Shown here: in pieces, positions 8,109-15,399 of the stretch
Numbering within the stretch: the stretch's first letter is position 1
Layout of the letters: the number at the start of each line of letters is the position of its first letter
Source of the DNA: an uncultured Bacteroidales bacterium
Lineage (GTDB): Bacteria > Bacteroidota > Bacteroidia > Bacteroidales > Bacteroidaceae
Assembly: GCA_902785075.1 (NCBI GenBank)
Contig: CACZXN010000020.1
Coordinates: forward strand, 1 to 35,842
Reading direction: 5' to 3'
DNA length: 35,842 bases
The notes under the pieces: model-generated
Database searches by the model: none
The model's input: only the letters and a program-made list of their open reading frames with translations
Told to the model about the DNA's origin: nothing
Translations under genes and position numbers: made by a program

Positions 8109-8117
8109 TATCTTTGC
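8109..8117 (+). promoter_or_regulatory. Promoter -7 element of the bamD operon
   Basis: TATCTTTGC, 18 bases before the bamD ATG. The 28 bases ending here (about 8091-8118) closely resemble those ending at the glnN promoter (about 31956-31983), differing at four positions. A degenerate heptamer array (aatagtta, aatggtta; about 8070-8103) lies just upstream. Confidence 0.75.
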
Positions 8118-8135
8118 ACCGTAATTTGAATAAGA

Positions 8136-8963
8136 ATGAAGAACAAGAGGATTTTCATAACTTTGTGTGCTGTTGCATTTTTGTTGAGTTCGTGCAGTAA
8201 CTATAACAATGTGTTGCGTGCCGAAGATTATGATTACAGATATGAAGCGGCAAAGGAATATTATGCTGCTGGGGAATTCACCCACTGCTACCAGATTCTG
8301 GAGGACATGATTCTTTTGCTGAAAGCAACCGATAAGGGAGAAGAGTCGTTGTATATGCTTGCTATGTGTTATTTCAACCTTCGTTATTATGATTCTGCAA
8401 GCGATTACTTCGAACGTTATTATAAAAGCTACCCTAAAGGAACTTACACAGAACTGTCGCGCTTCTATGCAGGTGTTGCTGCTTATAGGCAGTCGCCCGA
8501 TTCGCGTCTCGACCAGTCGTCAACCTATACGGCGCTCAATTGCTTGAATGAATATCTGGAGTATTATCCCTATTCAGAGCGTCGTGAAGAGGTGACAGAT
8601 ATGATTTATCAGTTGCAAGAACGTCTGGCAAAGAAGGAATATGAGTCAGCAAAGTTGTATTATAATTTAGGAAACTATACAGGTAATTGTATCTTTGGTG
8701 GAAATAACTATGATGCATGTATCATCACAGCAGAGAACACCCTGAAACTCTACCCATACACCAATCTTCGCGAAGAGTTAATGATGCTGGTGCTCAAGTC
8801 ACGCTACAAGTTAGCATTGAATAGTGTTGAGCGCAGAGCAGAGGAACGCTATCGTGCGACAATCGACGAGTACTATGGATTCAAGAATGAATTCCCGGAG
8901 AGTAAGTATAAGAAAGAGGCTGATAAGATATTTAAGTTCTGTAGTTCGAAAGTGAAAATGTAA
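8136..8963 (+). CDS. bamD: Outer-membrane assembly lipoprotein BamD
   Basis: Lipoprotein of the BAM complex that inserts beta-barrel proteins into the outer membrane; it acts on the periplasmic face. The signal peptide ends in the lipobox LLSSC with Cys20 as the lipid site. The rest is TPR-like helical repeats: AAKEYYAAGEFTHCYQILED, then a repeat starting LYMLAMCYFNLRYYDSA, then TYTALNCLNEYLEYYP and further pairs. At 275 residues it has the usual Bacteroidota length. It is the first gene of the run bamD-rpoZ-DUF4293, an arrangement I know from other Bacteroidales, and has its own promoter. Many barrel-type proteins, including the one at 28540-31725, would depend on it. Confidence 0.92.
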   Translation: MKNKRIFITLCAVAFLLSSCSNYNNVLRAEDYDYRYEAAKEYYAAGEFTHCYQILEDMILLLKATDKGEESLYMLAMCYFNLRYYDSASDYFERYYKSYPKGTYTELSRFYAGVAAYRQSPDSRLDQSSTYTALNCLNEYLEYYPYSERREEVTDMIYQLQERLAKKEYESAKLYYNLGNYTGNCIFGGNNYDACIITAENTLKLYPYTNLREELMMLVLKSRYKLALNSVERRAEERYRATIDEYYGFKNEFPESKYKKEADKIFKFCSSKVKM

Positions 8964-8979
8964 AGAATAGATAAAGATT

Positions 8980-9321
8980 ATGGCAATGGATTTTAAGAAA
9001 ACAAATGCTCCTACAAATACGGTTACCCGTAATTTGATGGATTTGAGTGCAGAAACAGGTAATATTTATGAAAGTGTGGTTATCATTGGTAAACGTGCCA
9101 ACCAGATTGCTGCAGACATGAAAGAGGAAATCAAACGTAAACTCGATGAGTTTGGAACCGCAAACGACGAGTTGCAGGAGGAGTTCCACAACGATGAGCA
9201 GATCACGGTGTCAAAGCACTACGAGAAACTGCCAAAGCCTACACTCATTGCTACTCAAGAGTTCCTCGAAGACAAGGTGTATTTCCGTAACCCATCTAAG
9301 GATACACAAGACAGATTCTAA
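8980..9321 (+). CDS. rpoZ: RNA polymerase omega-type subunit (Bacteroidota form)
   Basis: Small subunit of RNA polymerase that helps fold the beta-prime subunit. The 113 residues contain the Rpb6/omega core: NTVTRNLMDLSAETGNIYES, then VVIIGKRANQIA. It is followed by the charged tail typical of the Bacteroidota version (KEEIKRKLDEFG). The start at 8980 gives MAMDFKKTNAP; an ATG two codons later is also possible. It follows bamD by 16 bases, and its stop overlaps the ATG of the next gene by one base (TAATG), which indicates translational coupling. Confidence 0.9.
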   Translation: MAMDFKKTNAPTNTVTRNLMDLSAETGNIYESVVIIGKRANQIAADMKEEIKRKLDEFGTANDELQEEFHNDEQITVSKHYEKLPKPTLIATQEFLEDKVYFRNPSKDTQDRF

Positions 9322-9806
9322 TGATACAACGAATACAAACCGTTTACTTAGCCCTTGTTGCCGTTCTCAGCATACTGGGGCTTTGTCTTCCTTTGGCCCA
9401 GTATTATGTTGGAACCACAATGGTTGCATCATTCAACAATTTTGCATACACGGCCACAAAGGGATATGATGCAGTCGGCACTTTCAGTTTGGCTCCTTTA
9501 GCTTTCGTAGTGCTGATGGGTATCGTCTTGCTGTTGACGTTCGTCAGCATTATGCTGTTCCGTTTCAGGATGCGCCAGTTGCGTCTCACCATTTTCAGTA
9601 CGTTGATGTTGGTGGGATATGTGCTCGTTTATGCTTTTCTGGCGTGGAAGTTCCAACTTCAGTTAGCAGAAATCAATGCAGAAGTGCAGTATCATCTGTG
9701 TTTTGCTGCAGTGTTACCAGTAGTTAGCATCATCCTCAACTGTCTTGCCATTCATGGAATTCGTAAAGACGAGGCTTTGGTGCGTTCACTCGATAGATTG
9801 CGATAA
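9321..9806 (+). CDS. DUF4293 four-helix membrane protein
   Basis: Inner-membrane protein of 161 residues with four hydrophobic helices (about residues 6-26, 50-72, 80-105 and 120-142) and a short basic tail. The opening MIQRIQTVYL and the spacing of helices match DUF4293, a Bacteroidota family usually found directly behind rpoZ. Its function is not known. It overlaps the rpoZ stop by one base. It ends one base before the nitroreductase ATG. A longer nitroreductase frame would overlap it and is not preferred. Confidence 0.88.
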   Translation: MIQRIQTVYLALVAVLSILGLCLPLAQYYVGTTMVASFNNFAYTATKGYDAVGTFSLAPLAFVVLMGIVLLLTFVSIMLFRFRMRQLRLTIFSTLMLVGYVLVYAFLAWKFQLQLAEINAEVQYHLCFAAVLPVVSIILNCLAIHGIRKDEALVRSLDRLR

Positions 9807-9807
9807 G

Positions 9808-10323
9808 ATGGATTTTAAGGATTTAGTACAAAAACGCAGAAGTATCCGTAAGTTTACGGATGAGAAAGTGACAGAAGAGCAGCTTCGACTCATTCTCCGT
9901 GCAGGACTGATGGCTCCTACGGGACATGGGCAACGAGGCTGGCAGTTTGTGGTAGTTGACAATCCGCAGATTTTGCAGACCATCGCTCAGTGTCGTCCAG
10001 CAGGAAGTGAATTTGTGAAAGATGCAACAGTTGCGATTGTTGTGTGCTACGATGCGTCTGCAACCGATGTATGGATTGAAGATGCGTCGATTGCTGCAGT
10101 CACTATGCAGTATCAGGCTACAGATCTTGGACTCGGCAGTTGTTGGTGTCAGGTTCGTCTTCGCGGTAATTCAGAAGGCGTAAGTGCGTCTGAGACCATC
10201 AAACAGCTGCTTCATCTACCAGAAAACATCGAGGTGGAATGTGTGCTGGGAATCGGTCATCCTGCGATTGAACGGAAATTACAAGACGAGGAGAAACTCA
10301 ACTGGGATTGTGTGAAGCGATGA
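9808..10323 (+). CDS. Nitroreductase-family flavoprotein
   Basis: FMN-dependent NAD(P)H oxidoreductase of the nitroreductase superfamily, 171 residues, cytoplasmic. The N-terminal FMN phosphate-binding signature RRSIRKF (residues 10-16) is clear. It is followed by LRLILRAGLMAPTGHGQRGW, which lines the flavin, and the helical TMQYQATDLGLGSCW. The physiological substrate cannot be read from sequence. I start at 9808 (MDFKDLVQKRR) because the longer frame from 9745 overlaps DUF4293 and adds residues unlike the family. It overlaps the next gene by four bases (ATGA). Confidence 0.9.
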   Translation: MDFKDLVQKRRSIRKFTDEKVTEEQLRLILRAGLMAPTGHGQRGWQFVVVDNPQILQTIAQCRPAGSEFVKDATVAIVVCYDASATDVWIEDASIAAVTMQYQATDLGLGSCWCQVRLRGNSEGVSASETIKQLLHLPENIEVECVLGIGHPAIERKLQDEEKLNWDCVKR

Positions 10324-11078
10324 AGGTCGTATTGGTCGGAGCGGGCAATCTGGCAACCAACCTCGCTGTTGCGTTGCAGAAGTCTGGACATACCATCATC
10401 CAGGTTTTCAGCCGCACACATCAGTCTGCTGAACAATTGGCGCAAAGGGTAGGGGCTTCTGCCGTTACTGCATTGGACCAATTGGCTCAGGATGCAGATA
10501 TCTATATCATCAGCATCACCGATTCAGCACTTGCTTCGCTCGATTATTCTGCATTTCCCTCCCATTCGTTAGTGGTTCATACGGCTGGAAGCATTCCGAT
10601 GGATGTCATTCCATTGAAGCGTAGGGGTGTGTTCTATCCGATGCAGACATTCTCTCGACAACGTATCGTCGATTTTCAGGAAATCCCCATATTTGTTGAG
10701 GCTACTTCTGAAGACGATTGGCAATTTCTGACCGACTTTGCCCTTACTATTAATAATAAGGTGTATAGACTTTCTTCTGCAGACAGGCTTTATCTTCATC
10801 TGGCAGCTGTTTATTGTAGCAATTTCGTCAACCATTGCTATGCGATGAGTGCAGAGATTCTGAGTCAGCATGGAATACCTTTCTCTGTGATGCTTCCACT
10901 CGTCGATGAGGTTGCCGCAAAAGTTCATGAGGTTAGTCCTAAGGAAGCTCAGACTGGACCTGCAGTTCGTCACGATGAAAATGTCATCCGTCATCATCTC
11001 GCCCTGTTGGACAACAATCCGCAGTTACAGGAAATATATGCAATCATGTCAAAACATATAGCCAATGATAAACTATGA
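10320..11078 (+). CDS. Rossmann-like / DUF2520 NAD(P)-binding protein
   Basis: 252-residue protein with an N-terminal dinucleotide-binding fold ([19 protein letters not shown], GxGN fingerprint) and a C-terminal all-helical domain (about residues 125-252). This arrangement is typical of the Rossmann-like plus DUF2520 family, which resembles pyrroline-5-carboxylate reductase and 6-phosphogluconate-type dehydrogenases. The substrate is unknown. The ATG at 10320 overlaps the nitroreductase stop (ATGA). In Bacteroidota this family commonly sits next to a KdsC-like phosphatase gene and maf, as here. Confidence 0.88.
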   Translation: MKVVLVGAGNLATNLAVALQKSGHTIIQVFSRTHQSAEQLAQRVGASAVTALDQLAQDADIYIISITDSALASLDYSAFPSHSLVVHTAGSIPMDVIPLKRRGVFYPMQTFSRQRIVDFQEIPIFVEATSEDDWQFLTDFALTINNKVYRLSSADRLYLHLAAVYCSNFVNHCYAMSAEILSQHGIPFSVMLPLVDEVAAKVHEVSPKEAQTGPAVRHDENVIRHHLALLDNNPQLQEIYAIMSKHIANDKL

Positions 11079-11583
11079 TTTAACCAAGATACGCGCCATC
11101 TTCTTCGATGTCGATGGTGTGCTCAGTCGTCAGACCATAACGCTCCATCCTTCGGGCGAACCTATGCGTACGGTGAATATCAAGGACGGTTATGCAATGC
11201 AACATGCAGTGAAGCATCAATTTTTGCTGGCAGTCATCACAGGAGGTACTACAGAGGCTGTCCAGAAACGCTACGAGCGACTTGGATTGACGGAAATTCA
11301 CCAAGGTGTAGCACAGAAAATCAGCAAGTACGAAGAGCTTTGTGCAAAGTATCAGTTGGCTGATGAGGAAGTGATGTATATGGGCGATGATATCCCCGAC
11401 TATGAGGTCATGCAACGTTGCGGACTGCCTGTATGTCCGGCTGATGCATGTGCTGAGATAAAGGCCATCTCTACCTATATCTCTGAATACAATGGGGGAG
11501 AAGGATGTGCCCGCGATGTGATTGAACAAGTGCTGAAAGCACATAATCTTTGGATGCACAACTCTGCTGCATTTGGATGGTAA
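11065..11583 (+). CDS. KdsC-like HAD phosphatase
   Basis: Haloacid-dehalogenase phosphatase of the KdsC type, which removes phosphate from KDO-8-phosphate in lipopolysaccharide core synthesis. The 172 residues have no cap domain, as in KdsC. Motif I is FFDVDGV with the nucleophile at about Asp15 and the helper Asp17. Motif II is in VITGGTTEA, and motif IV is [14 protein letters not shown]-8-P as the substrate is inferred from overall likeness. It overlaps the preceding gene by 14 bases, which indicates tight coupling. The gap to maf is filled by a 9-base tandem array. Confidence 0.85.
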   Translation: MINYDLTKIRAIFFDVDGVLSRQTITLHPSGEPMRTVNIKDGYAMQHAVKHQFLLAVITGGTTEAVQKRYERLGLTEIHQGVAQKISKYEELCAKYQLADEEVMYMGDDIPDYEVMQRCGLPVCPADACAEIKAISTYISEYNGGEGCARDVIEQVLKAHNLWMHNSAAFGW

Positions 11584-11584
11584 T

Positions 11585-11632
11585 AAGCCAATAAGGCCAA
11601 TAAGGCCAATAAGCCCCATGAGGCCAATAAAA
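11585..11632. repeat. Tandem 9-base array between the KdsC-like gene and maf
   Basis: The units are ccaataagg, ccaataagg, ccaataagc, cccatgagg and ccaataaaa: five 9-base copies, two of them identical. The array lies inside the operon, immediately after the stop at 11583 and 16 bases before the maf ATG. Because the period is a multiple of three it reads as a repetitive peptide on the minus strand, which is a by-product and not a gene. Confidence 0.85.
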
Positions 11633-11648
11633 CGAAAATAACAACGAT

Positions 11649-12212
11649 ATGAAACTGATTCTCGCAAGTAATTCTCCACGTCGTAAGGAACTCCTTGCAG
11701 GCTTGGAATATCCCTTCGAAGTGCGTGTGCTCAAGGGAATAGACGAGCGCTATCCTGCACAGCTTACAGGCGAGGATATCCCCATTTATATATCAGCCCA
11801 GAAAGCGAAAGCCTATCTGCCTACACTTGCTGAAGACGAACTCCTCATTACTGCAGATACGGTTGTGATGCTCGAAGGAAAGGTGTTGGGGAAACCCCAC
11901 GATCGGGAAGAGGCTATTCAGATGCTGTCTGACTTATCGGGAAAGACACACGAAGTGATTACAGGCGTTACCTTAGCCACCCAATCGCTCCAGAAAAGCT
12001 TTGCGTCTGTCTCGAAAGTCACTTTTGCTTCGTTGGACACAAAAGACATCATCCACTATGTCGACCATTACCGTCCTTTCGACAAAGCAGGAGCTTATGG
12101 CATACAGGAATGGATTGGCTACATAGGAGTCACTCGTATTGAGGGCAGCTATTTTAATGTGATGGGACTGCCTGTTCAACGCCTCTATGAAGAGCTGCGA
12201 AAACTAATCTGA
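11649..12212 (+). CDS. maf: Maf-type nucleotide pyrophosphatase
   Basis: Cytoplasmic house-cleaning enzyme that hydrolyses non-canonical or modified nucleoside triphosphates (dTTP/UTP and relatives) to monophosphates. It is also linked to septum formation. The 187 residues match the family. It shows the start ILASNSPRRKELL, the catalytic Asp in TADTVV, the Lys/Arg-containing GKPHDREEA stretch and DKAGAYGIQ near the C-terminus. Which Maf subtype it is cannot be settled by eye. It is the last gene of the run that begins with bamD. The next 970 bases hold no protein gene I can support. Confidence 0.95.
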   Translation: MKLILASNSPRRKELLAGLEYPFEVRVLKGIDERYPAQLTGEDIPIYISAQKAKAYLPTLAEDELLITADTVVMLEGKVLGKPHDREEAIQMLSDLSGKTHEVITGVTLATQSLQKSFASVSKVTFASLDTKDIIHYVDHYRPFDKAGAYGIQEWIGYIGVTRIEGSYFNVMGLPVQRLYEELRKLI

Positions 12213-12360
12213 TTTTCTTTCGAAACACTTAAAGATTTATCTACTTATCGAACACGCTGTTTTGAGGCAAGCAATTCAAACCCCAACTTTCAAACGACGT
12301 GTCAAAAACGTACTTTTACAGCAAAAAACGCACAAAAGTAAAAAAAAATCCGAAAAAGTT

Positions 12361-12391
12361 TTGAAGATATAAAAAAAATATCTACTTTTGC
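12361..12391 (+). promoter_or_regulatory. Promoter of the structured RNA
   Basis: TTG at 12361-12363, 19 bases, then TACTTTTGC at 12383-12391: the Bacteroidota -33/-7 promoter. The predicted start is near 12397. No ORF of good quality follows, but a structured stretch and a terminator do. Confidence 0.75.
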
Positions 12392-12396
12392 AACTC

Positions 12397-12638
12397 AACA
12401 TCAAAAGCAGGTATATTGTCTCAACTTTAAAACCTGCTAATTGTTGAATAAATAATAATGGTACTATATTGTTACAAGATAGCTCTAAGCTAATTTGTGA
12501 AAATAGAGTAATGGGCAGAAGCATCTTCGGATGATCATCCTTTGATGTAAGTCTTGTAAACAATTAGTTTTGTCGTGTTTTATTTTGTGTTTGTGTTGTG
12601 GCTACTCTTATGCGTGAAGCAAGGGGGTAGCCTTTTTT
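12397..12638 (+). ncRNA. Candidate structured ncRNA, possibly Bacteroidales-1 / 6S-like
   Basis: About 240 bases are bounded by a promoter (12361-12391) and a strong terminator (12600-12638) with no credible ORF. There is a 5' hairpin agcaggt (12406-12412) with acctgct (12432-12438). A long-range stem pairs ctaattgtt (12437-12445) with aacaattag (12559-12567). A nested stem pairs ttacaaga (12472-12479) with tcttgtaa (12552-12559); the two share one base. Inside lie ctcta/tagag and a catc-ttcg-gatg hairpin. Together they form a long rod with a large 5' bulge of about 26 bases, recalling 6S RNA. From memory, the Bacteroidales-1 motif is also delimited by a Bacteroidota promoter and a terminator. 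The family assignment is inference; that it is an independent transcript is fairly well supported. Confidence 0.6.
12600..12638 (+). terminator. Rho-independent terminator of the structured RNA
   Basis: The stem is ggctactctt (from 12600) with aagggggtagcc (to 12632), topped by a small tgc-gtgaa-gca hairpin and followed by six T (12633-12638). It is a textbook intrinsic terminator. Confidence 0.85.
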
Positions 12639-12641
12639 GTG

Positions 12642-13120
12642 TGGGCATAGCTTAAGTGACGGCTCTCTATATCTGAGAAGCAATTAAGCGTTGTTATGGG
12701 CACTACATGACTAAGTATAAGAAACTGGAAGGCAGAAAACTCTATCGTCTTGCGTTACGTCTCACGTTGCTATTAGAGCTACCTTCTCCGCTGTTTTTTG
12801 AGTTATATTGAAATATTGAATATTGATTTCATTTTTTTTGTAATGAGGGTAAGATGTAAGAAAAATAGTAGTAAATAATATATAACTAATTAATATATAA
12901 TAACTTATAATAAAAATTACTATAAAAAACTCTACACAAAAATACGCTTCAAGAAAAAACACATTCAATAATCAATATCTCAATATAGGGCCCGCGCGAA
13001 ATTCCCAAACCCTCCCTTATCCGCCAATAACCAACCACTATCGAGTAATAATGGCAAGGTATGCTTGGTGCTGTAGAATTCGTGAAAGTGTAAATAAAGC
13101 ATCATTTTCTGTAATTTGTT
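12642..13120. other. AT-rich intergenic stretch, no firm gene
   Basis: Apart from the dispersed element at 13008-13059, I see only a possible 34-codon ORF (12707-12811, + strand, starting MTKYKKLEGRKLYRLALRLT) without a clear ribosome site. The long A/T tract at about 12810-12970 reads open on the minus strand only because of its composition. No tRNA or further terminator is visible. Confidence 0.5.
13008..13059 (-). repeat. Dispersed 52-bp element, copy A (inverted)
   Basis: The reverse complement of this stretch aligns without gaps to 27840-27891, with 46 of 52 positions identical. The shared core includes cgatagtgg and gcggataaggg-like blocks. Both copies are intergenic. Similarity stops abruptly at both ends, which suggests a defined mobile or amplified element. 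Confidence 0.8.
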
Positions 13121-13151
13121 TTGCCAATCTGAAAATTCTTGCTATCTTTGC
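13121..13151 (+). promoter_or_regulatory. Promoter of the lipoprotein gene
   Basis: TTG at 13121-13123, 19 bases, then TATCTTTGC at 13143-13151, 29 bases before the ATG at 13181. It matches the Bacteroidota consensus. Confidence 0.78.
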
Positions 13152-13180
13152 AACTGAAAACCAATAAATGCTAAATCGTT

Positions 13181-13756
13181 ATGCGTACAATCTTATCTCG
13201 TTTATTCAGTTTGGCGCTCATCATTGCTGCCACATCATTCACTGCTTGTGATGTTGAAGTAGATAACCCGGTTTCTGACATTCCTAGTGACGCTTACGGG
13301 CCATCTTATTCTATCACTCCTGACGCAAAACAAGATAGTGCAAACATAACAGTCGAACAAAATGGTACTTGTTTCAAAGGCATTCTTGAAAACTATACTT
13401 TACATGTTACCTGTGATTCCATCACTTTCGATAACTTTACCTTAGAAACGGGATGTTATCCTACTAATACGAAAACAAAAATCTACATTGTTCACAAGGC
13501 TACCTTGAACCTTATTGGCGATTCCCATATTTATTTATTTGGTATAGAAGCTTTAAATACTACTTTACCTATTTCTCTTCAAGGCGATGACGCTTCCCTT
13601 ACGATTCACTCATTGTACGCCAATGATGTTGAAGAAGCACTTCAACATTTTATTGTTGCCGATGGTTATATTATGGGTATCTCTATGGTTGAACAGATTG
13701 CCACGCATGATTTTATCATATCCTTCCGTCTTACGAAGAGGAAAGTCTATTTCTAA
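13181..13756 (+). CDS. Putative lipoprotein of unknown function (191 aa)
   Basis: The signal peptide ends with SFTAC, giving a lipid-modified Cys23. The mature part is a stretch of short beta segments (DSITFDNFTLETG, KIYIVHKATLNLIGDSHIYLF, DDASLTIHSLYAND) that suggests a small beta-helix or beta-sandwich, like the carbohydrate-binding-type lipoproteins of Bacteroidales. This is a fold impression, not a family match. The last 40 residues (from about VEEALQHF) are less strand-like, but the end is plausible and I see no frameshift. It has its own good promoter and stands alone between the ncRNA region and the VanZ-like gene. It is probably surface or periplasmic. Confidence 0.75.
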   Translation: MRTILSRLFSLALIIAATSFTACDVEVDNPVSDIPSDAYGPSYSITPDAKQDSANITVEQNGTCFKGILENYTLHVTCDSITFDNFTLETGCYPTNTKTKIYIVHKATLNLIGDSHIYLFGIEALNTTLPISLQGDDASLTIHSLYANDVEEALQHFIVADGYIMGISMVEQIATHDFIISFRLTKRKVYF

Positions 13757-13847
13757 CGGTTCATGGTGAATGTTTCGTGGGTTAAGAGCGGTCATTTTTT
13801 AAAATTCTATTTTAAAAGGACGATAAATTGTGGGTTTTTGCAATAAA

Positions 13848-13877
13848 TTGTCAGTTATCAATTGTCAATTGTCAATT
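13848..13877. repeat. Short heptamer array touching the next promoter
   Basis: The array reads tcagtta, tcaattg, tcaattg, tcaatta. It covers the -33 region of the promoter at 13862-13892 and ends seven bases before the -7 element. It uses the same tcaat-type unit as the array at 93-210. Confidence 0.7.
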
Positions 13878-13892
13878 AATTTGTAACTTTGC
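13862..13892 (+). promoter_or_regulatory. Promoter of the VanZ-like/AAA+/sensor-kinase run
   Basis: TTG at 13862-13864, 19 bases, then TAACTTTGC at 13884-13892. The start would be near 13899, so the GTG at 13914 has a leader of only about 15 bases. Part of it is built from the heptamer array. Confidence 0.72.
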
Positions 13893-13913
13893 AAGGACTA
13901 AAAATGTGTTCTG

Positions 13914-14348
13914 GTGAGACAATGGCTGAAGGCGAACCGAGGTAGAATCATCACCATTGTGATGATGTTGATGTTGGGTGGATTGGTGTATCTGCTTTTC
14001 CGTCCTCGCACACTGCTTCTTTTTCATGTCGCCGATGCGATGGGTTTGTCGCCTTTCATCACTCAGCTGAGGAGTGGGGTAGAGGGCATCGTGTTGCCCA
14101 ACTGGGTGGTGAATTGTCTGCCCGACGCTTTGTGGGCTGGAGCCTATGTGCTGTTGGTCGATTGTGTGATGAGGGGTAGGCCGGTCAAGTTGCGTTTGCT
14201 GCTGGCAGCAGTCATTCCTGTTTTGGGAGTGGTGTCGGAGGCATTGCAGGCTTGCGGATGGCTGAGTGGAACGTTCGACTGGTTGGATATTGTAGCGTAT
14301 ATGGCTCCGTATGTGTTGTATTTGGTAGTGGTATTGAAAAAAGGATAA
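13914..14348 (+). CDS. Small membrane protein, possibly VanZ-like (144 aa)
   Basis: 144 residues with four likely membrane helices (about 12-28, 45-75 in part, 95-115 and 122-140). A PDALWAGAYVLL segment and a TFDWLDIVAYMAPYVLYL segment recall the conserved Asp-containing helices of the VanZ family. The match is weak and the function unknown. The start is a GTG at 13914: an in-frame stop lies at 13899-13901, and the ATG codons nearby are in other frames and stop soon. It is followed after seven bases by the AAA+ gene, so the two are very likely co-transcribed and perhaps coupled. Confidence 0.75.
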   Translation: MRQWLKANRGRIITIVMMLMLGGLVYLLFRPRTLLLFHVADAMGLSPFITQLRSGVEGIVLPNWVVNCLPDALWAGAYVLLVDCVMRGRPVKLRLLLAAVIPVLGVVSEALQACGWLSGTFDWLDIVAYMAPYVLYLVVVLKKG

Positions 14349-14355
14349 AGATATT

Positions 14356-15372
14356 ATGGCATTCTTTTCTGGAAAACAAGTTACGATTATTATTGTTTCC
14401 ATCGTGGTGTTGTTCATTGTGATGGGTGTGTTGACGTTTGCTATAGGTGAGTCAGGCGATGAGACATCAGATGTTCAGGAGACGACGAAAACTGATGTTG
14501 AGCAGTCGGAGCAGAAAGATACGGCGAACATCGTGATTGAGGAGGCAATGGAGGGTGACCCCTATCAGGAGTTGAACGACCTGATCGGCTTGACTGCGGT
14601 GAAGGAAGAAGTGACATCGTTGGCTAATTTCGTGAAGTTGCAGAAGCAACGTGAGGAAAAGGGGATGAAGACTCCGAAGATGTCGTATCATCTGGTATTC
14701 ACAGGAAGTCCTGGTACGGGTAAGACCACAGTTGCTCGAATCGTGGCACGCATCTATAAGGATTTAGGCATTCTGAAACGCGGACATACGGTAGAGACAG
14801 ACCGTTCGGGATTGGTGGCAGAGTATATGGGTCAGACTGCTGTCAAGACCAATTGTCTGGTCGATAGTGCACTCGACGGCGTGCTGTTCATCGATGAGGC
14901 GTATGCTTTGGTGCCAGAGGACGGATATGGTTCGGACTACGGACAGGAAGCAATATCGACACTGCTGAAACGCATGGAGGACAATCGAGACAGGCTGGTG
15001 GTCATCATTGCCGGCTATCCAAAGGAAATGCAGCGATTCATCGACTCGAACCCAGGACTGCAGTCGCGCTTCAACCGCTACATCAACTTCCCCGATTATA
15101 CAGCAGGCGAGTTGGTAGATATCTTTAAGATGTATTTGAAGAAAAATGAATATACGATGACGGCAGACGCTGAGGAACTGTTGCGTGCGAATGTGGAATA
15201 TGTGGTGGCGCACAAAACACGAAACTTCGGTAACGCCCGATACATCCGAAACTTGTTCGAACGCTCCATCCAGTGTCAGGCCAATCGCTTCTCTGGAAAG
15301 AAAGGTCTAAGCGAACGACAACTGACCGAACTGACTGCCGAAGACATAGAAACCGCATTTAAGAAACAATAA
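14356..15372 (+). CDS. Membrane-anchored AAA+ ATPase of the CbxX/CfxQ type
   Basis: 338 residues. Residues 9-30 form one membrane helix, then a charged linker (35-65), then a single AAA+ module. It shows Walker A GSPGTGKTT (117-125), Walker B VLFIDEA (176-182), sensor 1 in VVIIAGY (215-221) and the arginine-finger region GLQSRFN (R238). The order and wording (DLIGLTAVKEEV, then the module, then a helical lid) are those of the CbxX/CfxQ (SpoVK-like) group, hexameric remodelers that include Rubisco activases and ESX EccA. The N-terminal anchor means it would work at the inner membrane with the ring in the cytoplasm. Its client is unknown; the neighbours are a small membrane protein and a sensor-kinase system. 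It precedes the kinase by 27 bases. Confidence 0.9.
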   Translation: MAFFSGKQVTIIIVSIVVLFIVMGVLTFAIGESGDETSDVQETTKTDVEQSEQKDTANIVIEEAMEGDPYQELNDLIGLTAVKEEVTSLANFVKLQKQREEKGMKTPKMSYHLVFTGSPGTGKTTVARIVARIYKDLGILKRGHTVETDRSGLVAEYMGQTAVKTNCLVDSALDGVLFIDEAYALVPEDGYGSDYGQEAISTLLKRMEDNRDRLVVIIAGYPKEMQRFIDSNPGLQSRFNRYINFPDYTAGELVDIFKMYLKKNEYTMTADAEELLRANVEYVVAHKTRNFGNARYIRNLFERSIQCQANRFSGKKGLSERQLTELTAEDIETAFKKQ

Positions 15373-15399
15373 CTAACCCCATCAGAGTGTGTCTCCCTC

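Noticed and set aside
12276-12563. 95-residue minus-strand ORF across the ncRNA
   Set aside because: It overlaps the promoter and stems of the structured RNA and has low-complexity content, so it is a shadow.
12762-12968. 68-residue minus-strand ORF
   Set aside because: It comes from an A/T-only tract. It is rich in Phe, Ile and Tyr by composition, with no ribosome site or protein-like pattern.
13590-13769. Frameshift in the lipoprotein gene (alternative + frame)
   Set aside because: The alternative frame has no better protein pattern and the original frame ends plausibly. The evidence is too weak.
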